A DNA stretch of 64,000 nt from G963665925 sp963676345 (GTDB taxonomy: Bacteria; Bacillota; Clostridia; Peptostreptococcales; Acidaminobacteraceae), in the NCBI GenBank assembly GCA_963676345.2, contig CAXXTS010000001.1:806001-870000 (forward strand). Direction: 5' to 3'. Every line of letters begins with the position of its first letter. Within the stretch, counting starts at the first letter, position 1. The notes under the pieces are model-generated. The model saw only the letters and a list, made by a program, of their open reading frames with translations, was not told the origin of the DNA and searched no databases. Position numbers and translations under genes: made by a program. This document shows, piece after piece, positions 54,099 through 60,744 of the stretch.

Positions 54099-55404
54099 GT
54101 TCTATTCCTCCAGCAAATAGCTTATTTGGCAATGTCTTTAATAAATACATGGCACAGGTTGCATAAAATGGCGTCATCATGAATTCAAAGAACAAACTGC
54201 AATACACCAGACGCCCTATGAACTGCATCCCGTGATTGATATCATCAAATTTCATAATGAGTGCAACTGTTAGCATTGTGCCTTTTAACAACAAGGGAAT
54301 TGAGAGCGTGATGATTGCACTCAAATATGCCTTAAACATGCGATTGTTAATCGACATATAAGATTCTTGTGTGTTTATTATAGAAGCAATATAAGGCAAT
54401 AGCATAAATTTCACAGTCCATACGCAACTTCCTAATAGAAAAATGAACATCAGAACATATTTTAGTGCCAGATTTAAATTCTGACTATGCATCGAAATAA
54501 GCGCTAAAGCGATACATATTCCAGCGATACTTTGAATAGCTGTTGCGCCTATTAAGCGACCAATTTGTGTGCGGCTGTAATCCCATGATTTATCAAAATC
54601 ATTTGCAATGCCATTATAATCACAATACACATGATGGTTGAGCGCACCAAGTGCGCGGTATCCCCACATAAAGAAGGACACAGCAGCAATAAGAACAATG
54701 GGACTTTCCTTAAAATACTGATGAAGAAAGAGAAAAACAGAGAAGATAATACTGTAAACATAATACGTCTTGTAGTTTTTCTTAAGTGTGCTATAGCCCA
54801 CCGTAATCATCTCAAGGGGGGTGATCGGTTCTTGATCGACTTGATCGCATGTTATTTCACATCGGCCTTTCATTATCTCATTAATGTGTTTGTATATGCT
54901 GGATTCATCCCTGTAGTGTTGGGTTTTAATAAAGACCGGTCCTTCAGTTTTATGACTCGAATACAAATGTACTCCATAACGGCCCATTAAGCCATGCCAC
55001 CCTCTACCAAACCCCATGTGTATTGCATGCATCTGCTTCCATTTCTGTTGTAAATATGCCTTACGCCTAAAAATTGAATAAACATAAATTCCATCAGAAG
55101 TAATCATAATCTTCCTTGGACGTATAATTATAAACATTGTCACTATGAAACTACATAACAGAATAAAGGACCGAATTAATCTGATATGATACCTTGAAAG
55201 CGCTCGGTCATATGCCTTTTGCTCAAAATAGCCCGTTAAATCAAATGTATTTGCGCTGTACACCGGCATCTCAAGTTCCTTGTACGCCGCTTCATACACT
55301 TTTGTATCTTCAATAGATGCTACGATCAAAACACCGAATACAATACTGCAAATGAGTAATGCAAATATTTTATGACGTGTTTCATAATAATATGTCTGCT
55401 CCAT
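54082..55404 (-). CDS. Unrecognised polytopic membrane protein
   Basis: 440 residues. A first helix (~11-30), a second near 72-92, then a PH-like soluble stretch (PRKIMITSDGIYVYSIFRR, KAYLQQKWKQMHAIHMGF ~95-150) and about six helices from ~210 to ~430. No family was recognised. GGAG upstream. It heads a pair with the exported protein at 52818. Confidence 0.65.
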   Translation of the reverse strand: MEQTYYYETRHKIFALLICSIVFGVLIVASIEDTKVYEAAYKELEMPVYSANTFDLTGYFEQKAYDRALSRYHIRLIRSFILLCSFIVTMFIIIRPRKIMITSDGIYVYSIFRRKAYLQQKWKQMHAIHMGFGRGWHGLMGRYGVHLYSSHKTEGPVFIKTQHYRDESSIYKHINEIMKGRCEITCDQVDQEPITPLEMITVGYSTLKKNYKTYYVYSIIFSVFLFLHQYFKESPIVLIAAVSFFMWGYRALGALNHHVYCDYNGIANDFDKSWDYSRTQIGRLIGATAIQSIAGICIALALISMHSQNLNLALKYVLMFIFLLGSCVWTVKFMLLPYIASIINTQESYMSINNRMFKAYLSAIITLSIPLLLKGTMLTVALIMKFDDINHGMQFIGRLVYCSLFFEFMMTPFYATCAMYLLKTLPNKLFAGGIEHEEVL

Positions 55405-55610
55405 AAATTTTCTCCTTGATACAAGAGTTACACCAAATATACATATACAACATTATAGATAATAAGTTATTTTTTGGAATATATAAATAAATTTTTCTAT
55501 TTTGATATATAAAATTAACATTCGGTAATATTCTCTTTAGTTGCCCCCATAGAACATTCACTCCATTTAGTTAATGATGGATTATCCCAGAATTATTCAT
55601 CATATTTTTA

Positions 55611-55644
55611 CAAAAAAAGAGAAGCACATAAATGCGTTTCTCAT
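55611..55644 (-). terminator. Probable terminator after the 55.8-kb gene
   Basis: On the minus strand GAGAAACGCA and TGTGCTTCTC pair with one mismatch and one G-U, followed by seven T. It lies about 120 bases after the stop at 55764. Confidence 0.65.
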
Positions 55645-55662
55645 CTTCTTATTATCTCTATT

Positions 55663-55704
55663 TAATTAATAAACAGTAATTAATAAACAGTAATTAATAA
55701 ACAG
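55663..55704. repeat. Three tandem copies of a 14-bp AT-rich unit
   Basis: TAATTAATAAACAG is repeated exactly at 55663, 55677 and 55691, in the 359-base gap between two minus-strand genes. Copy number may vary between strains. The rest of the gap (55405-55610) is AT-rich with no gene. Confidence 0.9.
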
Positions 55705-55763
55705 CAACACCACTTTATGCTTGAACCGCTAAGGCCTGATCACACAATAAAAGCGGCTATTTA

Positions 55764-56921
55764 TTACTGAATATAGCGCCTTATCTGGTTCACAAGAGAC
55801 ATCAATTCATTTTCTGATTCATGCCTATGTGTAATTGCTTCATAAGACATCTTACTAAAAAGTCGCTCTACCAATATTTTTGCAAGTTCCTTCTTCTGCG
55901 TTTCAGCAAGCTCAAATCGGTTGATCAAAAATTCATAGTGTACAACAAATGCGAGACAGCGCTTAGGGGCAATTTGCCTCTTTTCACCCCAGGTCTCAAT
56001 GCTTTCAAGAACAAAGTCTTCAACAACTTTAAACGTAAAACTGTTAGTATTTGTTGCAGCTTGCATTTCATCCTCCTGGAGCGATAGCCCAGAGAGAACC
56101 CCAATATACTTTAAGGCCATTTCTTCGTAAAACTGAGGTATTTGAAGTGTAAAGTCAACATACTCACCGGAATCTGGTCGGTCTGTAAAATTAACCACAT
56201 GAATGCTATTTTCAAGACACTGATGCTGCAATAGTCTGTACTCTTGTGTACCTACCTCTACACTGGCATCGATAAACACAATGTGCATACACGCATCAGA
56301 TTGGCCGTTTGAGTCAAACACTTCATCCATTTCTGATATCAACAAGTTTAACCGCCCTATGTATTTTATATGGTAAATGCATAAAAGAGCATAAGGCAAC
56401 CAAATCAGATAATATAAAGGCGAGGAAGCACCCATAAAATATACAACAAGGTTATTATTAGGCAGTGTAGTAAAGAGTAACCACGATGCAACCAGCGCCG
56501 CAATATTCAGTATGATTTTACTCCGACTCAGTAAGAAAAGGGATACAGGGTTAATTGCCAGCCACTTCGCCTTCTTATACCATCTTAAAATGAATTGATA
56601 TCTGTGAAGGAGCAGCATTTCTGCACTCATATGGTCAAAAACATCATAGCTCGTCAACATTTCCAGCTTTTCAGTTTCAGTACGCTGGCTCTTTCCCTCA
56701 ATAAACTGATCGAGATCTGCTGGACTTTTAATGCAAAAATACTGGATGTTTTTTGATTTACTTATTGTATCCACCATGTAGTCTTTTGCCTTTTTTAAAA
56801 AAATGGCGTCTTTTGAGTAAATATCTACAAAAATGGACTCTGATTCTTTTGAACAAAGCATGCCACTAATTGTATCTAAGTCCCTCTTTATATGCTGTAT
56901 AGGTAAAAACGTTCGATTCAT
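55764..56921 (-). CDS. Unrecognised protein with two central membrane helices
   Basis: 385 residues. About 145 residues precede two helices (ILNIAALVASWLLFTTLP, ~152-170; YYLIWLPYALLCIYHI, ~185-200), and about 185 follow. The C-terminal part looks soluble with a helix-rich end. No motif recognised; the hairpin topology would put both ends in the cytoplasm. ATG at 56921 with AAGGAGGGG upstream is preferred over an ORF start 24 bases earlier. Monocistronic. Confidence 0.6.
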   Translation of the reverse strand: MNRTFLPIQHIKRDLDTISGMLCSKESESIFVDIYSKDAIFLKKAKDYMVDTISKSKNIQYFCIKSPADLDQFIEGKSQRTETEKLEMLTSYDVFDHMSAEMLLLHRYQFILRWYKKAKWLAINPVSLFLLSRSKIILNIAALVASWLLFTTLPNNNLVVYFMGASSPLYYLIWLPYALLCIYHIKYIGRLNLLISEMDEVFDSNGQSDACMHIVFIDASVEVGTQEYRLLQHQCLENSIHVVNFTDRPDSGEYVDFTLQIPQFYEEMALKYIGVLSGLSLQEDEMQAATNTNSFTFKVVEDFVLESIETWGEKRQIAPKRCLAFVVHYEFLINRFELAETQKKELAKILVERLFSKMSYEAITHRHESENELMSLVNQIRRYIQ

Positions 56922-57078
56922 ATGCCCCTCCTTATCATTAGTCATATTTCATATATTTTTTACCTATATACTGGGTATCTTAAACGCCTGTTCAAAAATT
57001 CCAGTTTAAAAGGGATAAGTGTCTGGGTAGAAAACTAGTATTATAACAGAGACAATTTTGTAAAATGGAGGTGTGGTC

Positions 57079-57300
57079 ATGCAAACTATTGTGCAAATTA
57101 CAGAACTGCATATTAATACGTATCGTACAATCCGGGACTATATTTATCATAATAGAAAAGCCCCTGACTTGTTGAAAATACGTGATATCTGCGGTGTACA
57201 TAATGATCAGGAAATCCTCAACATACTTAAGGATTTAAAAGATATGGGGTATTTAATTTTTGATGGCCCAAAACAAGACAAAATTAATCTTGCCAATTAA
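57079..57300 (+). CDS. Small winged-helix-like DNA-binding protein
   Basis: 73 residues. HINTYRTIRDYIYHNRKAPD followed by LLKIRDICGVHNDQEILNIL and LKDMGYLIFDGPKQDKINL resembles the LexA N-terminal winged helix alone (helix-turn-helix then wing), with no autoprotease domain. ATG at 57079 with GGAGGTG 5 bases upstream. It is the only short plus-strand gene here and ends at a hairpin. Confidence 0.7.
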   Translation: MQTIVQITELHINTYRTIRDYIYHNRKAPDLLKIRDICGVHNDQEILNILKDLKDMGYLIFDGPKQDKINLAN

Positions 57301-57320
57301 TCTACCTGATAAATTTTAAT

Positions 57321-57352
57321 ACGCCCTATCCACTTACCACTGGATAGGGCGT
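57321..57352. terminator. Bidirectional hairpin
   Basis: ACGCCCTATCCA (57321-57332) pairs perfectly with 57341-57352 around an 8-base loop; the flanks are A/T-rich. Between the convergent winged-helix gene and the 57.4-kb gene. Confidence 0.8.
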
Positions 57353-57358
57353 TCCTAT

Positions 57359-57856
57359 TTACTCTTTCATAACAACTTTAAACTCTCTTTTTTGCACATC
57401 TTCAAAATCAATGACTTGGCTAAGCTTGCAATCTTCACGCAGGGTATTCAAAAGCACTGTACTCTGATACGATCTTCTTGCACCCTTATCTTTGAAAACA
57501 ACATTGCTGTAGCCCTTGCCCTGAGCTTGACGACATTTTCCCCGTACATAGAAGGTGTTGAAAATGCGTTTGCTGAAATATGTATAGTCTTCTTCTGTAA
57601 CGCGTCGAAGGGATACTTTTCCATTTTCGATTACCGTCTGTACAACCGGCATACACTGCTTATGACGCAGAGCCTCTGCCAACGTTTCTTCCGTACCTTC
57701 ACACACAGCTTCACGAAGCAGTTCGGGCAATTCAGCCTGCCCACTATGATTCAGACCTTCACCAACATTCAGGCTGGCATTCTCAATATCATGCTCAAGC
57801 TCTTCAAGCATATACTTACGTATTGTTTTATCTAAACGCTTTTTTATCTGTACCAT
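57359..57856 (-). CDS. Hypothetical protein, cytoplasmic, 165 residues
   Basis: Basic, helix-rich, with no membrane segment or signal. QIKKRLDKTIRKYMLEELEH and GKVSLRRVTEEDYTYFSKRI are noticeable but not diagnostic. ATG at 57856 with GGGAGGTG upstream; the ORF extends 36 bases further without a site. I do not recognise the family. Confidence 0.6.
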   Translation of the reverse strand: MVQIKKRLDKTIRKYMLEELEHDIENASLNVGEGLNHSGQAELPELLREAVCEGTEETLAEALRHKQCMPVVQTVIENGKVSLRRVTEEDYTYFSKRIFNTFYVRGKCRQAQGKGYSNVVFKDKGARRSYQSTVLLNTLREDCKLSQVIDFEDVQKREFKVVMKE

Positions 57857-58019
57857 GCTGCACCTCCCAGAAAATCTGCGATTATACCTCACAGCATTTT
57901 ATATCCATTTTGTAACTTGTAAAACAATTTTTTCACAAACGACCCTTGGATATACATGATTAGAACATGGATAGTGCGCATAAATGTCTTAATACCTCAA
58001 ATTCACTTCATCATTTTGC

Positions 58020-58499
58020 TTAATTTTCAGCAGGCCACCATCCATCCACAAACAGCCACTCCACTTCATGATCAGAAAGAATTTTATACTTAAGCATGAC
58101 ACCGCCGAGCATATGCCCGTCTTCAATAGGCACATACACATAAACTGGATCAATAATTTGTGCCTCATCAATCACAAAATATATAGTTCCTCCAAGTACA
58201 CCTTTATATGGCACCAGTACTTCTTGACCTTTTAATGATGCGATTAGTGCACTGGGCTCAACTTGATAATCATAGACATCCCAAAACCACGGACGGTCAT
58301 CTTCATCAGAAGGCTCATTTTTGAGTGTTTCCAGTTGTGTTTGGAGCCTCTGTATTTGGCTTTCCTGTTGGCTAATTTGTACTTTCATCGTATCGACTTT
58401 ATTTGTGAGTGCGTTCATCGATTTTATTTGAACCTGTATGCCTGCCAAACTGAGTGCTACTACAATTATTGCAAGTGCTATTCCTTTATTGAGATTCAC
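58020..58499 (-). CDS. Membrane-anchored protein with coiled coil
   Basis: 159 residues. An N-terminal helix (GIALAIIVVALSLAGIQVQI), a coiled coil with heptad Leu/Ile (~25-60, TMKVQISQQESQIQRLQTQL) and a small C-terminal domain with several Trp (PWFWDVYDYQ, WLFVDGWWPAEN). The start is probably the GTG at 58499, five bases after the HAD stop with GGAGTG spanning that stop; an ATG at 58514 would overlap it. Family unknown. Confidence 0.6.
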   Translation of the reverse strand: MNLNKGIALAIIVVALSLAGIQVQIKSMNALTNKVDTMKVQISQQESQIQRLQTQLETLKNEPSDEDDRPWFWDVYDYQVEPSALIASLKGQEVLVPYKGVLGGTIYFVIDEAQIIDPVYVYVPIEDGHMLGGVMLKYKILSDHEVEWLFVDGWWPAEN

Positions 58500-58503
58500 T
58501 GCT

Positions 58504-59148
58504 TCACACTCCATTCACGAGAATATCCAAGACGCTCATCCTGTCTGATATTACATAGTCAGCTCCACTCGAAGAATTTGCATTGAATGTATCGAGTATC
58601 AAGCAGCCGCTAATGCCTGCATTATGCCCTGCTTCAATGTCTAGATGCCGATCGCCTATACTGAGAGCCTGCACTTTGGGTATTTGGTGCTTTTTTAACA
58701 AGTGATTAAACGCATGCGGGTTAGGTTTTCGTTCAAAGCCCATATCTTTTGTTATTGAGTCTTTGAAATATTTCAGTATGCCTTTTTCGCGCGCTATGTC
58801 TATAGCCGAAGCGTCGCGATGCGTCAAAATATAATTGGATACACCTATATTGTTTAACAGGCGAAGTGTAGGCTCTGTATCACAATAAATGCTGTACTCC
58901 GAAGGGGCACACGCCTTTTCAAACTCAGTATAGCAATGTATGATTTCCTGCTCTTTATTTTGGCAGCCATTTGCGAAATAGTAAACCGCCTCAGTCATTG
59001 ACTTTTTAAGCTGTTTATAGACCTCTGCATAATCAGCTTGAATGTCCACTGCTTCAAGTGCACGTTTGAGCACACTGGTCATAACTGGATATGTATCGAC
59101 CAGTGTTCCGTCAAAATCCCAAATAATATGTTTATATGTATTTACCAT
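58504..59148 (-). CDS. HAD-family phosphatase (phosphoglycolate phosphatase-like)
   Basis: 214 residues. Motif I DFDGTLVDTYPV (~11-22), motif II in YILTHRDASA (~107), Lys in MGFERKPNPHAF (~145) and motif III IGDRHLDIEAGHNAG (~170) are all present, with a helical C1 cap. Members hydrolyse small phosphate esters; substrate unknown. ATG at 59148 with GAGG upstream; the ORF is longer by 63 bases. Confidence 0.88.
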   Translation of the reverse strand: MVNTYKHIIWDFDGTLVDTYPVMTSVLKRALEAVDIQADYAEVYKQLKKSMTEAVYYFANGCQNKEQEIIHCYTEFEKACAPSEYSIYCDTEPTLRLLNNIGVSNYILTHRDASAIDIAREKGILKYFKDSITKDMGFERKPNPHAFNHLLKKHQIPKVQALSIGDRHLDIEAGHNAGISGCLILDTFNANSSSGADYVISDRMSVLDILVNGV

Positions 59149-59326
59149 ATGTATCCTCATTTTTCTAAAGTATTTTGTGTATGGACTATAAGCCTCTATA
59201 TTCTGTTTCAAGAAACCGGGTTTACTTAACTATAATGAATTTGGATTCAATTATCAAGAAATGTCAGGCCAACTTATGAGTTGCTCTTATCTGCTTTCAT
59301 ATGCTTTTCTTTGTCTTTTTCAATTA

Positions 59327-59384
59327 AATAAAAGGTGACGGGCTATTTGAATGTATACATTCAAATAGCCCGTCACCTTTTATT
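59327..59384. repeat. Perfect 58-bp palindrome with no spacer
   Basis: The 29-base left arm (59327-59355, beginning AATAAAAGGTGACGGG) is repeated exactly in reverse complement at 59356-59384. The A/T ends could supply a U-tail, so it may act as a bidirectional terminator between the ANTAR gene end (59438) and the HAD gene, but a 29-bp loopless stem is far longer than needed. Confidence 0.93.
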
Positions 59385-59437
59385 GGTCCACTCTTGTAAT
59401 TTTAAAGCTTGTCTCAGAGGTCATGATATGGCCTATA

Positions 59438-60010
59438 TCAGCTTTTCTCTTCAAGTTCTTCAAGTATGTACCTACAGACTTCATGTACAGGAAGACCTTG
59501 ATCCATACTCATGCTTCTCAGTTTCTTATAAGCATCATTTTCATCCATACTGAACTCGGACATCATATAAAGTTTGGCACGTTCAACATACTTTCTGTTT
59601 TCAAGAGACTGCTCCAGCTTGGACACTTCATTCTGCAGTAAATTGATTTTTCGTACACTGCTCAGTGCAAATTCACTCGTTCTATAAACTTCAGCCAGTG
59701 AAACGGGCCTCTTTAAGTATGCATAAACCTTTAAGCCCTGTATACCACCTAAAAACATATCGTCTACATTTTTTGCAATAAAGACGACGGCCGCTGATGT
59801 TACATTTTCAATACGGCGGGCTTTTTCAAAGCTCGTTGCCCCCCATGCTTCGTAATTCGCAAGGACTATGTCAGGCTTGAACTTGAATATTCTGGGAAGA
59901 CACTCCATAACATTCAGTGTGGCTTGTACTTGATATCCCTTATTTCTGAATAAGTTTTGCAGTGTGTATAATGTTTTTTCTTCTGAATCCACAATGAATA
60001 TTTTCTTCAT
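59438..60010 (-). CDS. ANTAR-domain RNA-binding regulator with degenerate receiver
   Basis: 190 residues. N-terminal receiver-like domain (~1-120): the acidic pocket keeps VD (8) and Lys in YLKRPV (~100), but the phospho-acceptor position is Asn (N52, in IVLANYEAW) and the usual Ser/Thr is Ala, so normal phosphorylation is unlikely. A coiled linker follows, then an ANTAR domain (~135-188, AKLYMMSEFSMDENDAYKKL and DQGLPVHEVCRYIL) that binds twin-hairpin RNA to antiterminate transcription. AAAGGAG precedes the ATG; its own promoter is at 60034-60062. Confidence 0.9.
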   Translation of the reverse strand: MKKIFIVDSEEKTLYTLQNLFRNKGYQVQATLNVMECLPRIFKFKPDIVLANYEAWGATSFEKARRIENVTSAAVVFIAKNVDDMFLGGIQGLKVYAYLKRPVSLAEVYRTSEFALSSVRKINLLQNEVSKLEQSLENRKYVERAKLYMMSEFSMDENDAYKKLRSMSMDQGLPVHEVCRYILEELEEKS

Positions 60011-60033
60011 GGGGTCTCCTTTCTATAAACACT

Positions 60034-60062
60034 AATATACGATTATCAGATGAAGTTGTCAA
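60034..60062 (-). promoter_or_regulatory. Promoter of the ANTAR gene, with adjoining palindrome
   Basis: Minus strand TTGACA (60062-60057) and TATATT (60039-60034) with a 17-base spacer. A near-perfect palindrome AACGTTTAAAGCGTT (60062-60076) sits directly upstream of the -35 and could be an operator. Confidence 0.85.
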
Positions 60063-60142
60063 ACGTTTAAAGCGTTCATTTTGCAATATTTTCACTATTT
60101 TGAATTAAGAAACGTTTTCCGAAAATTTCTTCAAAAAAACCA

Positions 60143-60170
60143 TTGAATAATCATACATAACGTGTATAAT
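60143..60170 (+). promoter_or_regulatory. Strong promoter for a short transcript
   Basis: Plus strand TTGAAT (60143-60148), 16-base spacer, perfect TATAAT (60165-60170). No protein-coding gene follows; a hairpin with a U-tail begins ~25 bases after the predicted start site. Confidence 0.75.
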
Positions 60171-60176
60171 AAATTT

Positions 60177-60251
60177 AACTTGATCTTACATGACAACGAC
60201 GTCATACCTAGAAGCCCCCCGCTTCGAAGTATCACGTCGTTTTTTATTTTT
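60177..60251 (+). ncRNA. Candidate small RNA of ~75 nt
   Basis: Predicted from the promoter at 60143-60170 to the U-tail at 60241-60251. The RNA is a short single-stranded 5' end and one rod-like hairpin: AACGACGT (60195-60202) with ACGTCGTT (60234-60241), ATAC with GTAT, then GAAGC/GCTTC closing a CCCCC loop. C-rich loops in Gram-positive small RNAs often pair with G-rich ribosome binding sites; that is inference. Divergent from the ANTAR gene. Confidence 0.6.
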
Positions 60252-60288
60252 GTAAGTTCAAGAAGCATCGTTACCCCATTAACCGGTT

Positions 60289-60308
60289 GGAGGTTGAATG
60301 CAACCTCC
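60289..60308. repeat. 20-bp inverted repeat, possible stray copy of the repeat core
   Basis: GGAGGTTG-AATG-CAACCTCC is a perfect 8-bp stem. Its GCAACCTCC matches the core of the 64-bp units. The flanking 60252-60407 has no gene; a run of nine to ten T lies near 60380. Confidence 0.5.
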
Positions 60309-60407
60309 TACTCCCCCCGGTGAATCAACTTTTTCCTATTCATGTATTAATTATACCCTCGCGTCTATATGGCGCACTTTTTTTTTGCGAAAAAGACAAA
60401 GCACAGC

Positions 60408-60473
60408 AGAAAATAATAGAAGAAGGGATAGAATCCAGTTCACTGGATTCTATCCCTTCTTCTATTATTTTCT
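60408..60473. repeat. Perfect 32-bp inverted repeat with 2-base centre
   Basis: The 32-base arm (60408-60439, AGAAAATAATAGAAGAAGGG onward) is repeated exactly in reverse complement at 60442-60473 around TC. It lies immediately beside the 54-bp array, mirroring the palindrome beside the first array. Confidence 0.95.
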
Positions 60474-60737
60474 ATTGGTCGTGACTAACGACCAGGGCAA
60501 CCGTCAGGTTGCACGGTGCTGTGCTCTATTGGTCGTGACGAACGACCAGGGTAACCGCTAGCTTGCACGGTGCTGTGCTCTATTGGTCGTGACGAACGAC
60601 CAGGGTAACCGCTAGGTTGCACGGTGCTGTGCTCTATTGGTCGTGACGAACGACCAGGGCAACCGCTAGGTTGCACGGTGCTGTGCTCTATTGGTCATGA
60701 CGAACGACCAGAGCAACCGTCAGGTTGCACGGTGCTT
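60474..60737 (-). repeat. Tandem array of 54-bp palindromic units (family A, reverse)
   Basis: Five units; cores start at 60497, 60551, 60605, 60659 and 60713, each exactly 54 bp apart. Each carries two palindromes, GGTCGT-GACGA-ACGACC and GCAACC-GTCA-GGTTGC (some with compensating or single changes). On the minus strand each reads GCACCGTGCAACCT then CGGTTGCTCTGGTCG, the same core as the 16.8-kb array. It begins 8 bases after the cyuA-like stop, so it forms that gene's 3' untranslated region. Confidence 0.94.
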
Positions 60738-60744
60738 CACGCAT

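Noticed and set aside
60195..60251. The hairpin as a plain terminator of an upstream plus-strand gene
   Set aside because: No plus-strand gene lies upstream for several kilobases; a strong promoter starts only ~25 bases before it, so a short independent transcript fits better.
60485..60676. 63-codon open frame across the 54-bp array
   Set aside because: Pure repeat translation (an 18-residue unit, since 54 is divisible by three), no ribosome site, and every copy of the DNA is explained by the palindromic repeat.
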